Positions 1 to 7,345 of a stretch of 64,000 bases of DNA are shown here, piece by piece. Each line of letters starts with the position of its first letter. The stretch's first letter is position 1. Position numbers and translations under genes: made by a program. The DNA is from Exiguobacterium flavidum (lineage in GTDB: Bacteria > Bacillota > Bacilli > Exiguobacteriales > Exiguobacteriaceae), in assembly GCF_003344535.1 (NCBI RefSeq), contig NZ_QPKS01000005.1, positions 124,001 through 188,000 on the forward strand. Reading direction: 5' to 3'. The notes beneath the pieces are model-generated. The model saw only the letters and a program-made list of their open reading frames with translations. It did not search any database and had not been told where the DNA came from.

Positions 1-89
1 CGTAACTTCTGGCAACACTCCAGAATATTCGAAAACGAATATACAGCCAATCCTTGTCATTTTTTTTGAAGGGTCTTGTCGTCCACTGC

Positions 90-140
90 AAAAATACACA
101 TCCTCTCCTCTTCAATGATGAAAAGGGGCAGGATGTGTAT
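90..140 (-). terminator. Terminator after mtlD
   Basis: An 11-bp inverted repeat (ATACACATCCT at 94-104, AGGATGTGTAT at 130-140) is followed, reading the minus strand, by a short T run. It lies just past the mtlD stop codon and ends the mtlA-mtlF-mtlD transcript. Confidence 0.8.
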
Positions 141-144
141 GTCT

Positions 145-1290
145 TCATGTAAGCGACTCCGTATTCAATTCGAGGGAATCATATTGTGCGACGATCAGGC
201 GTTCGAGTTCGCTGCCTGATTCGAGTTTCAAATAGTTGCTCAACGCTTCATCGACCCCGCTCTCGGAAATGAACGCGCTCAACTCTACAGATTCCGCATC
301 CTGAGCGTCTTCATATCCCAGCGCGCCGGCAATCCCGAACGCAAGATTGTAGGGAGCATATCCTCTTTCCATCAATTCACGTGCAGGTTTGACGAGCCTG
401 TCCTGTGGACCGAGTTTGCGGATCGGCGAGCGTGCCACCCTGCCTACCTCATCGTGGATGAGGGGATTTTCGAAGCGTCGCATGATTTTTTGGATGTATT
501 CGCTGTGCTCTGCAGCTGAAAATCCATACTTCTCGAGCAGGAGCCAGCCCGTTTCATAGAGCGCCCCCTGGACGACTTTTCGAACTCGCAAATCCTTCAT
601 CGCCTCTGCGATCGTCTCCTTCCCGTACTGGTGCCCGACATAGGAAGCGAGTGCATGTCCCGTGTTGACCGTGAACAATTTCCGTTCGATATATGGCGTA
701 ATCTCATCGACGAAGACGACATCCTGCAGTTCAATCCGGTTTTCCGGCAGTCCCTTCGTTTCGACGACCCATTCAAAGAATTCCTCTACCTCGACATAGA
801 GCGGGTCTTCATGGTGCTGGAGCGGGACGATCCTGTCTACTGCCGCGTTAGGGAAGTAGATGTCGCGCCCATCAAGATCCGTCGTCTGTTCGACGAATCC
901 CTTCAGCACTTCTGAACCTCCGATCATATTCTCGCAAGCGATCACGTACAAAGGGTCGTTCATGTCTCGCGCCGCGATACCTTCCGCGATGATCGGGGCG
1001 ACCCGTTCAAGCAGATGTGGTCCGACAGCCGTCGTCACGACGTCTGCCTGCCTGATTTTTTCGATCACTGCCTCCCGTTCCTTCAAGCTCGAGAGCGCGT
1101 TGACGTTTTCGACCGTCACGGGATCGACCGACTCAGCGGCAAAGCCGACCTGATAAGAGTTCCGTAGTGCGAGCTCCTCAACGATCGCTTCATTGACATC
1201 TACGAACCACACTTCGTATCCGGACTTCGACAGTTGAAGACCGATGAAGCCGCGACCGATGTTTCCCGCTCCGAAATGGACAGCGATCAT
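145..1290 (-). CDS. mtlD: Mannitol-1-phosphate 5-dehydrogenase
   Basis: This 381-residue protein oxidises mannitol-1-phosphate to fructose-6-phosphate with NAD+, the cytoplasmic step that feeds mannitol into glycolysis. The N-terminus carries the Rossmann nucleotide-binding motif VHFGAGNIGRGFIG (residues 4-17). The helical C-terminal half contains the family-typical KLFTVNTGHA stretch, with the catalytic-region Lys and nearby His. Length matches the family. The start codon directly follows the mtlF stop (TAA then ATG), and the Shine-Dalgarno lies in the end of mtlF (GAGGTGG), so translation is coupled. It is the last gene of the mtl operon, before a strong terminator. Confidence 0.96.
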   Translation of the reverse strand: MIAVHFGAGNIGRGFIGLQLSKSGYEVWFVDVNEAIVEELALRNSYQVGFAAESVDPVTVENVNALSSLKEREAVIEKIRQADVVTTAVGPHLLERVAPIIAEGIAARDMNDPLYVIACENMIGGSEVLKGFVEQTTDLDGRDIYFPNAAVDRIVPLQHHEDPLYVEVEEFFEWVVETKGLPENRIELQDVVFVDEITPYIERKLFTVNTGHALASYVGHQYGKETIAEAMKDLRVRKVVQGALYETGWLLLEKYGFSAAEHSEYIQKIMRRFENPLIHDEVGRVARSPIRKLGPQDRLVKPARELMERGYAPYNLAFGIAGALGYEDAQDAESVELSAFISESGVDEALSNYLKLESGSELERLIVAQYDSLELNTESLT

Positions 1291-1731
1291 TTAAGCCACC
1301 TCCTGCGAGAGCAGCTCGATGATTTCTCGTTTAGTCGTGGCTGCGACGAGGCGCTCTACGTTATCCTCATCCGAACAGATGATGGCGATACGCGAGAGCA
1401 ACTCGAGGTGTTCGTCACCGACACCGGCGATTCCGATGATGATTTTCGCCGACTCTCCGCCGAACGGTACGCCTTCAGGCACCTGCATGATCGAGAGTCC
1501 CGATTTCAAGACCTCTCCTTTCGCTGAGTCCGTTCCATGAGGGATCGCGACGCCGTTGCCGATATAGACACTCGACATCGCATGGCGTTCCTGCATCGAT
1601 TCGATATAGGCCGGCTTGACGAAGCCGTTATCGACGAGCAGGCGACCGGAAGCATTGATCGCCTCCGCCTCCGTCTCGAATTTCCGGTTCATTTGAATCG
1701 TCTCTTCTGTGAGAAATGTTTGAGTTGCCAT
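1291..1731 (-). CDS. mtlF: Mannitol-specific PTS component EIIA
   Basis: This 146-residue cytoplasmic phosphocarrier takes phosphate from HPr onto a histidine and passes it to the EIIB domain of MtlA. The active-site motif is GNGVAIPHGT, with the phospho-His near residue 65. Flanking segments (N-terminal LTEETIQMN; FVKPAYIESMQERHAMSSVYIGNG) are typical of EIIA-Mtl. GGAGG sits ahead of the ATG. The gene lies between mtlA (21-bp gap) and mtlD (no gap), in the usual A-F-D order. In B. subtilis the EIIA protein also phosphorylates the EIIA-like domain of MtlR, so it probably has a regulatory role here too. Confidence 0.96.
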   Translation of the reverse strand: MATQTFLTEETIQMNRKFETEAEAINASGRLLVDNGFVKPAYIESMQERHAMSSVYIGNGVAIPHGTDSAKGEVLKSGLSIMQVPEGVPFGGESAKIIIGIAGVGDEHLELLSRIAIICSDEDNVERLVAATTKREIIELLSQEVA

Positions 1732-1752
1732 GGTATGATTCTCCTCCTGTTG

Positions 1753-3189
1753 TCAAGAAATCTTGTTGCGTTCCACTTTGATCTCCTCGACGAGCTGATC
1801 GTAATACGCCGCGTTCAAGAAGTTCTCTACGGAACGGTGAGTCGCATTCGGCACTTGCTGCATAGCTCGCTCCGTCAAGTCTTTATGTGTGATGACGAGT
1901 TGTGCGTCGCTCGGCAAGTTGCTGATCGATGTGTTCGTGACCTTGATCGGCAAGTTCGCCTTGTTCACTTTATTGCGCAGTACGGATGCTCCCATCGCGC
2001 TCGAACCCATACCCGCATCGCAGGCGAAGATGATATGCGAGACGTTCGCGAGGTCTTGCTTGCCCGCCATTCCTCTGACGAGTGAGGCAGCCACCGACGA
2101 CTTGCCTTTCATCGCGCTGACGTTCTCAGTCGCATCTTCGAGCGATACTTCCTTTGCTGCGCTCGTCTTGAGCAGGACGCTCGACACGCCGAACGTGACT
2201 GCTGCCGATACGACCACGCCTGAAATCAATCCGAGGTATGAACCTTTAGACGCCATCGCAAGGACAGCGATGATACTGCCTGGTGAAGCTGGCGCGACGA
2301 GACCGACATCGAAGAGGACGAATGTGAACACACCGCTCGCTCCCCCTGCGATCATCGCAAGGAGCAAGACAGGTTTCATCAAGACATACGGGAAGTAGAT
2401 TTCATGGATACCACCGAGGAATTGGATGATCGCAGCACCCGGTGCCGTCCGTTTCGCTGAACCTGTTCCAAAGATCGTGTAAGCTAGGAGCAAGCCAAGA
2501 CCTGGACCCGGGTTAGCTTCGAGCAGGAACAAGACCGATTTGCCGGCTTCTGCCACCTGATCGATGCCGAGCGGGCTCAAGATCCCGTGGTTGATCGCGT
2601 TGTTCAGGAAGAGGATTTTAGCCGGTTCGATGAAGATGCTCGCTACCGGCAAGAGGTGCGCGTTGATGATGCCTTCGACTGCGGCAGCCATCACCTTGTC
2701 GAGACCCGTCATGATCGGGCCGAATAGTTTGAATCCGCCGAGCATGAGCAGTCCGCCGATGATTCCGACCGAGAAGTTGTTGACGAGCATTTCGAAGCCT
2801 GCCTTGATCTTACCTTCAGACCATTGATCGAATTTTTTGATGACATATCCGCCAAGTGGCCCCATGACCATCGCTCCGAGGAACATCGGGATGTCTGTTC
2901 CGACGATGACCCCCATCGTGGCGAGTGCACCGACGACGCCACCGCGGACGTCATGCATCAACTTACCGCCCGTAAACCCGATCAACAACGGGAGAAGATA
3001 CGTGATCGTCGGACCTACGAGTTCTGCGAGCTCCTTATTCGGTGCCCAACCTGTCGGGATGAAGAGGGCGGTAATGATCCCCCATGCGATGAATGCTCCA
3101 ATGTTCGGCATGACCATGCCGCTTAAAAAACTACCGAATCGTTGTACGTGGACGCGGACACCGCGCCCTGAATTAGCTGTAGCAGCCAT
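1753..3189 (-). CDS. mtlA: Mannitol-specific PTS permease EIICB
   Basis: This 478-residue membrane transporter imports mannitol and phosphorylates it to mannitol-1-phosphate. Residues 1 to about 340 form the hydrophobic EIIC domain, including the substrate-site motif GGIHEIYFPY. A linker follows, then a C-terminal EIIB domain with the phosphocysteine at about residue 390 (FACDAGMGSSAMG). The frame stays open 32 codons further upstream, but the ATG at 3189 has GGAGG eight bases ahead and yields exactly 478 residues, the length of the B. subtilis protein. Unlike E. coli MtlA there is no fused EIIA; that role is filled by mtlF. A promoter with an embedded cre-like site lies about 70 bp upstream. 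Confidence 0.96.
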   Translation of the reverse strand: MAATANSGRGVRVHVQRFGSFLSGMVMPNIGAFIAWGIITALFIPTGWAPNKELAELVGPTITYLLPLLIGFTGGKLMHDVRGGVVGALATMGVIVGTDIPMFLGAMVMGPLGGYVIKKFDQWSEGKIKAGFEMLVNNFSVGIIGGLLMLGGFKLFGPIMTGLDKVMAAAVEGIINAHLLPVASIFIEPAKILFLNNAINHGILSPLGIDQVAEAGKSVLFLLEANPGPGLGLLLAYTIFGTGSAKRTAPGAAIIQFLGGIHEIYFPYVLMKPVLLLAMIAGGASGVFTFVLFDVGLVAPASPGSIIAVLAMASKGSYLGLISGVVVSAAVTFGVSSVLLKTSAAKEVSLEDATENVSAMKGKSSVAASLVRGMAGKQDLANVSHIIFACDAGMGSSAMGASVLRNKVNKANLPIKVTNTSISNLPSDAQLVITHKDLTERAMQQVPNATHRSVENFLNAAYYDQLVEEIKVERNKIS

Positions 3190-3255
3190 TCGTTCAACCT
3201 CCATTCCATGATCGTTTTTTCCTATCGGTAAAGCGACCGGTTTCTTTACGATTTG

Positions 3256-3285
3256 ATTGTATGATGATTGCAAGCGCTTACTCAA
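3256..3285 (-). promoter_or_regulatory. Predicted sigma-A promoter of mtlAFD
   Basis: On the minus strand a -35 element TTGAGT (3285-3280) and a -10 element TACAAT (3261-3256) are separated by 18 bp. Initiation here would give a leader of about 60 nt before mtlA. A cre-like element fills most of the spacer, as expected for a catabolite-repressed, MtlR-activated promoter. Confidence 0.6.
3269..3282 (-). promoter_or_regulatory. Candidate CcpA site (cre) at mtlA
   Basis: The minus strand reads AGTAAGCGCTTGCA, two mismatches from the consensus TGWAARCGYTWNCW, with an intact AAGCGCTT core. It overlaps the spacer of the predicted mtlA promoter, a position where CcpA binding would block RNA polymerase. 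Confidence 0.6.
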
Positions 3286-3325
3286 TCATTCGCAGTTTCC
3301 GTTTTGTCATGAATTGATGACAGAA

Positions 3326-3360
3326 GAAAAAAAGCCCCGGCACGAATGTGCCGAAGGCTT
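3326..3360 (-). terminator. Terminator of mtlR
   Basis: Reading the minus strand, a GC-rich hairpin (arms around AAGCC..GGCACA and TGCCGGGGCTT) with a small loop is followed by seven T residues. It overlaps the mtlR stop codon and separates mtlR from the mtlAFD promoter. Confidence 0.85.
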
Positions 3361-5389
3361 ACTGGGCGCCGATCTCCCGCTCGATGAGAAGGCGGAACGA
3401 TTCATTGACGACCCGTCTGATTTCGTCCAGGTCACCATTTTCGAAGATCGATGTCTGGACGGGCGATTCGATGATTGCCCCGCTGATCGCGCTGAGCAGC
3501 ATCAGCGCAGCGTCCGGTGCCTCTTCAGGTGCGATCAGCACGAGAAGACGCTCGACTGACTGCTCCGACTGATCCATCGAGGAGAGCGAAAGGGGGCCGG
3601 GCAGGTCGAAGACACGGAACGAGCTGCGTTTCACCGTGTCATCCCGTCCGTGAAAGAGCGCGATCGTCGTTCCTGGAATACCCAGACCCGTCATCTCATG
3701 ACGGCGCAACAGCCGACTGGACAATTGGACGGCGGAGTCGACGAATTCTTCTGCTTCAAAATGGTTGCTGACTGCGAGAAGAACCTCCTCGACGCCGGCA
3801 CCCGGATTCATGGCCAGTTTGCTCACACTCAATCCCTCATCGATCGAGTGCGCCTGATCAACGATTTCTTTCAGCCGCTTCAAATCGAGTATCTCTTTCT
3901 TCACCGGCTTCTTCTCTGCCTGGAACGATTTCGGGAGCGACAGGATCATCTTCCTGACGCGCTGGACTTCCTCCTGAGGCAACAGAGGGTTGACGATCAG
4001 ATGCGGAATCGGCACCTCTGGAAGCGGTACGGTAGCCAGGATGAAATCGAATTGATCAAGGTTCAGTTGACCGATGCCGAATAAGGAGGAGTTCTGAAGT
4101 TCGGACAGCTCAGGGAATTCATGGCGCAACCTGTTCAACAGCATCTTCGAACTGCCGAGACCGGCAGAGCATACGACGAGGACGCGATAAGGGACCTTGA
4201 CGTTCGGTTGGACGAGGACGGCCCCGAAGTGCATCACCCAGAATGCCAGGTCGTAGTCAGAATAAGAGTGGATTCCGAAGACGGCATGCGCGGCCTGCTT
4301 GACTGAATCGAACAACCTCGGATATTCCCGTTCGATCTGCTTGATGACGACCGCGGGATTCGGAGCATTCTGTTTCGTGTAGGACAGCAGATGAGAGACG
4401 AGCCCATTCTCGAGGGCATTATCATGCAGGAAGCTTCTGCCGTAGAGGAGAGATACCTGCTCGATCAACTTCTTCACGCGCAGTCGCACGACGATTCCTT
4501 CCCCCTCCTCGTTCGAGCCTTGCTCCTCGCTTTGGATCATCCGTTTGATTTCCTCGGATATCCACTGTCGTTCCGTGATCGGAAGGATATCCTCCCGTTT
4601 CGACTGGATCAAATCGACCCATTTCAAGACGTCGAGCGGATACGTCTTTAATTCGTACTGCATCTCTTTATGCTCGAACATCCGGATCGATTGGACGGCG
4701 AGCGCAAGCGTCCCCCGCATGATCAACCTGTCGCTCCGCTGCTGATCGAGCGGCAGCGTCGCGATGAGAGCGTACGATGAATTGAGGGCTTCGATCCATC
4801 GCTGTCGTCGACTTTGCAACAACGCTGGCAATTGGTTCAAGTCGCCTTGCAGAAACCGGAAGAACGCCAGAACATCCCATTGCGCAAAAAGCAAGGAAAT
4901 CATCATTCGTCTCCGGTTGAATTCAGTGCCGATCACCTCTGCCCCGATCCCTTTTCGGCGATCAATCCGCAGGTTGTGCTCACTGAACCATCCATCGACT
5001 TTATCGAGGTCCTGACTGAGCGTGCTCGGGGAGATATGCATCTGATGCGCAAGCGCCTGAAGCTTGATCAGGCCGGATTCGTCCAGCAATCGCCAAGCGA
5101 GTTCCACCTGTCTGTCCTCTGTCGTCGGCGACGTCCCGTGAGACAGCAGGAGCTGCTCACGAAGCATTCGTCGCTCGTCTTCCTCCCCTTCGAGGAACCA
5201 GCCTTTGCCTCGAACGAGCAGGAGCTTCAATCCGAACGGCGCGAGCAGACGTTCAATCTGCTCACGTTCCCGATGAATCGTCCGCTCAGAAGTCTCGACT
5301 GCATCAGCGATCTTCGCCAACTGGACCGGCTCGTCCTGTGCGAGCAGATAGAACAGGATGCCGCGTTCACGCGTCGTGAATTCACTCAT
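3359..5389 (-). CDS. mtlR: PTS-regulated activator of mannitol genes
   Basis: This 676-residue DNA-binding activator has N-terminal winged helices (TSERTIHREREQIERLL, about 33-49; SPSTLSQDLDKV, about 120-131), then two PTS regulation domains with candidate phospho-His residues near 322, 374 and 387. An EIIB-Gat-like domain follows with its Cys near 407 (VVCSAGLGSS), and a C-terminal EIIA-like domain with its His near 580 (IALFHGRDD). In B. subtilis MtlR the corresponding His and Cys residues integrate HPr and EII phosphorylation, and the protein binds the EIIB domain of MtlA. All key residues are present, so phosphorylation-dependent control should be intact. The start overlaps the preceding EIIB-like gene by 8 bp. 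Confidence 0.93.
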   Translation of the reverse strand: MSEFTTRERGILFYLLAQDEPVQLAKIADAVETSERTIHREREQIERLLAPFGLKLLLVRGKGWFLEGEEDERRMLREQLLLSHGTSPTTEDRQVELAWRLLDESGLIKLQALAHQMHISPSTLSQDLDKVDGWFSEHNLRIDRRKGIGAEVIGTEFNRRRMMISLLFAQWDVLAFFRFLQGDLNQLPALLQSRRQRWIEALNSSYALIATLPLDQQRSDRLIMRGTLALAVQSIRMFEHKEMQYELKTYPLDVLKWVDLIQSKREDILPITERQWISEEIKRMIQSEEQGSNEEGEGIVVRLRVKKLIEQVSLLYGRSFLHDNALENGLVSHLLSYTKQNAPNPAVVIKQIEREYPRLFDSVKQAAHAVFGIHSYSDYDLAFWVMHFGAVLVQPNVKVPYRVLVVCSAGLGSSKMLLNRLRHEFPELSELQNSSLFGIGQLNLDQFDFILATVPLPEVPIPHLIVNPLLPQEEVQRVRKMILSLPKSFQAEKKPVKKEILDLKRLKEIVDQAHSIDEGLSVSKLAMNPGAGVEEVLLAVSNHFEAEEFVDSAVQLSSRLLRRHEMTGLGIPGTTIALFHGRDDTVKRSSFRVFDLPGPLSLSSMDQSEQSVERLLVLIAPEEAPDAALMLLSAISGAIIESPVQTSIFENGDLDEIRRVVNESFRLLIEREIGAQ

Positions 5390-5663
5390 GTTCGTTCACC
5401 TTCGATTCCATGAACTTGATGACGGCGTCGTAAGCTTTTGCATCGAGAGGTGTCTCGACGGCAAAACGATACGGAGCGTCCACTTGATCAAGAAACTTTT
5501 GCGGTCCAGCGACGTATACCGCTGCCTCCGGCAAGTCCTTTGCCCGGCAAAAGCGGACCTCCAGGTCGAGGCATTCCGCAGCTAGCCGTTTTCGCAATAT
5601 CGAAGCCCCCATCGCACTTGCGACGAAGCCCGATTCACATACGATGAAAATCGTTTTATCCAT
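5382..5663 (-). CDS. Free-standing PTS EIIB-like protein
   Basis: This 93-residue soluble protein has the start of a lactose/mannitol-type EIIB fold: a beta strand ending in a candidate phosphocysteine at residue 9 (IFIVCESGFVASAMGASIL). The motif closely parallels the EIIB domain of MtlA (CDAGMGSSAMGASVL), but the phosphate loop reads GFVASAMG rather than GMGSSAMG. No EIIC or EIIA lies beside it. It is first in a two-gene unit, and its stop overlaps the start of mtlR by 8 bp. I infer that it modulates MtlR, as a phosphate donor, phosphate sink or binding partner. An orphan subunit of a distant PTS is the alternative. Confidence 0.8.
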   Translation of the reverse strand: MDKTIFIVCESGFVASAMGASILRKRLAAECLDLEVRFCRAKDLPEAAVYVAGPQKFLDQVDAPYRFAVETPLDAKAYDAVIKFMESKVNEHE

Positions 5664-5716
5664 TCATATCGCCTACCTTCCCTTCCATACTATCTTACGG
5701 GAAGACGCAAAGAGAA

Positions 5717-5730
5717 AGAAAACGCTTTCT
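5717..5730 (-). promoter_or_regulatory. Candidate cre at the EIIB-mtlR operon
   Basis: The minus strand reads AGAAAGCGTTTTCT, matching the CcpA consensus TGWAARCGYTWNCW at all positions but the first. It lies 54-67 bp upstream of the EIIB-like gene, suggesting that the regulator operon is catabolite controlled as well as the transport operon. Confidence 0.6.
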
Positions 5731-5786
5731 GTTTTATCGAGGGACAAAACATTTCCCGGCTTGTCCATCATTCGATGACATAGACT

Positions 5787-5825
5787 AAAAAGGTCCCATT
5801 CCATCAAATTCGATGAAAGGGGACC
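5787..5825 (-). terminator. Terminator of gltBD
   Basis: GGTCCC and GGGACC arms enclose an inner CATC/GATG pairing and are followed on the minus strand by five T residues. It lies about 50 bp past the gltD stop. Confidence 0.75.
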
Positions 5826-5875
5826 AGACGATCCATTCACATTCTAAAGACATATGTTAAGAGCGGAAATGCCGG

Positions 5876-7345
5876 TCAGCCGGTCTTTTCGATTCCCTTC
5901 ATCATCCTTTCCTCCACTGCCTTCGCGACCTCTCGCCCCTCCCGAATCGCCCAGACGACGAGACTTTGACCGCGCCTTGCGTCTCCTGCGGCAAAGACTC
6001 CCGGGATCGACGTCTCATAGGAAGTCGTCGCAATCTTTCCGGCCTTTCCTTCAACTTGATGGATGCTGACCTGCTCCTGTTCGACCCCGCTGAATCCGAT
6101 CGCGACGTAGATGAGATCCGCAGGGAAGAACTGCTCCGTCCCGTCCACACGGCTGAAAGTCACCGATCCGTCCGAATTTCTCACCTTTTCGTTGCGGACC
6201 GTCCATACGCCGTTCAACCTTCCGTCATCACTCGTCGCATAACGCTCGACTTGTATCAGGTATTCCCGCGGATCCTTTCCGAACTGATGCATCGCTTCCT
6301 CATAGCCGTAGTCAAGCGTGAAGACGTTCGGCGTGTCCGGCCACATGTTATCATCCGAACGGGTCGCTGGCGCCTCCTCGTGTTTGCCGAACTGGACGAC
6401 CGATTTGCACCGTTGCCGAAGCGCTGTCGCGACACAGTCCGCTCCAGTATCACCTCCACCGATGACGATGATATCCTTATCCTTCGCGTCATGCTCGTCC
6501 AGCAAAACCTTCCCGTCCAGGTGATGCTTCGTCGAAGCCGTCAAGTAGTCCATCGCATAGACGAGCCCGCTCTTCACCGGCGTCTCGAGCTTCCTCGGTT
6601 CAGTCGCTCCGATGCACAGAATGACGGCATCGAATCTGGATTTCAGGGAGTCGAGCGTCTCGTCGACTCCCACAGTGAAGTTCAACTTGAAGCGGATGCC
6701 TTCTTCTTCGAGCAGGCTGATCCTGCGTTCGACTACTTTCTTGTCGAGTTTCATCGCCGGGATGCCATACGTCAGCAAGCCGCCTGCGCGGTCCTCCCGC
6801 TCGAAGACCGTCACGCTGTGTCCCGCCTGATTCAATTGATCAGCAGCCGCAAGCCCGGCCGGCCCCGATCCGACGACCGCGATCTTGAATGGCGTCCGAA
6901 CAGACGGCTTTCTTGCCTTGACCCAGCCGTTCTCGAATCCGATGTCGATGATCGTCCGCTCGATCTGTTTGATCGCGACGGCCGGGCGATGGATCGCAAG
7001 CGTACACGAACCTTCGCACGGGGCAGGACAAACTCGGCCCGTGAACTCGGGGAAGTTGTTCGTCTGATGCAACCGGTGCAACGCCTCTTCGAAGTTGCCG
7101 TCTTCGACGAGTCCGTTCCATTCAGGAATCAGGTTATAGACCGGACAGCCGATCCGGACTGCCCCGAACGTCTCGCCGACGTGACAGAACGGTGTTCCAC
7201 AGTCCATGCAGCGGCTTGCCTGGCGTTTCGCCTCGTCTTCCGTGAATCGTCCTTTGTATTCCTCGTAATCGGTAGTCCGGACACTCGGATGCCGCTCTTC
7301 CCCGGTATTCCGCTCTTCCGTCATGAAACCGTCACGTCGTTTCAT
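5876..7345 (-). CDS. gltD: Glutamate synthase small subunit
   Basis: This 489-residue flavoprotein passes electrons from NADPH through FAD and iron-sulfur clusters to the large subunit. The N-terminal cysteine segment (CMDCGTPFCH, then GCPVYNLIPEWN) binds [4Fe-4S] clusters. The two dinucleotide folds are marked by VVGSGPAGLAAADQL and VIGGGDTGADC, and the C-terminal GVFAAGDARRGQSLVVWAI is the usual FAD contact. The ATG overlaps the gltB stop (ATGA), with GGAGG ahead, so translation is coupled and subunit output balanced. Length matches the family. Confidence 0.97.
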   Translation of the reverse strand: MKRRDGFMTEERNTGEERHPSVRTTDYEEYKGRFTEDEAKRQASRCMDCGTPFCHVGETFGAVRIGCPVYNLIPEWNGLVEDGNFEEALHRLHQTNNFPEFTGRVCPAPCEGSCTLAIHRPAVAIKQIERTIIDIGFENGWVKARKPSVRTPFKIAVVGSGPAGLAAADQLNQAGHSVTVFEREDRAGGLLTYGIPAMKLDKKVVERRISLLEEEGIRFKLNFTVGVDETLDSLKSRFDAVILCIGATEPRKLETPVKSGLVYAMDYLTASTKHHLDGKVLLDEHDAKDKDIIVIGGGDTGADCVATALRQRCKSVVQFGKHEEAPATRSDDNMWPDTPNVFTLDYGYEEAMHQFGKDPREYLIQVERYATSDDGRLNGVWTVRNEKVRNSDGSVTFSRVDGTEQFFPADLIYVAIGFSGVEQEQVSIHQVEGKAGKIATTSYETSIPGVFAAGDARRGQSLVVWAIREGREVAKAVEERMMKGIEKTG

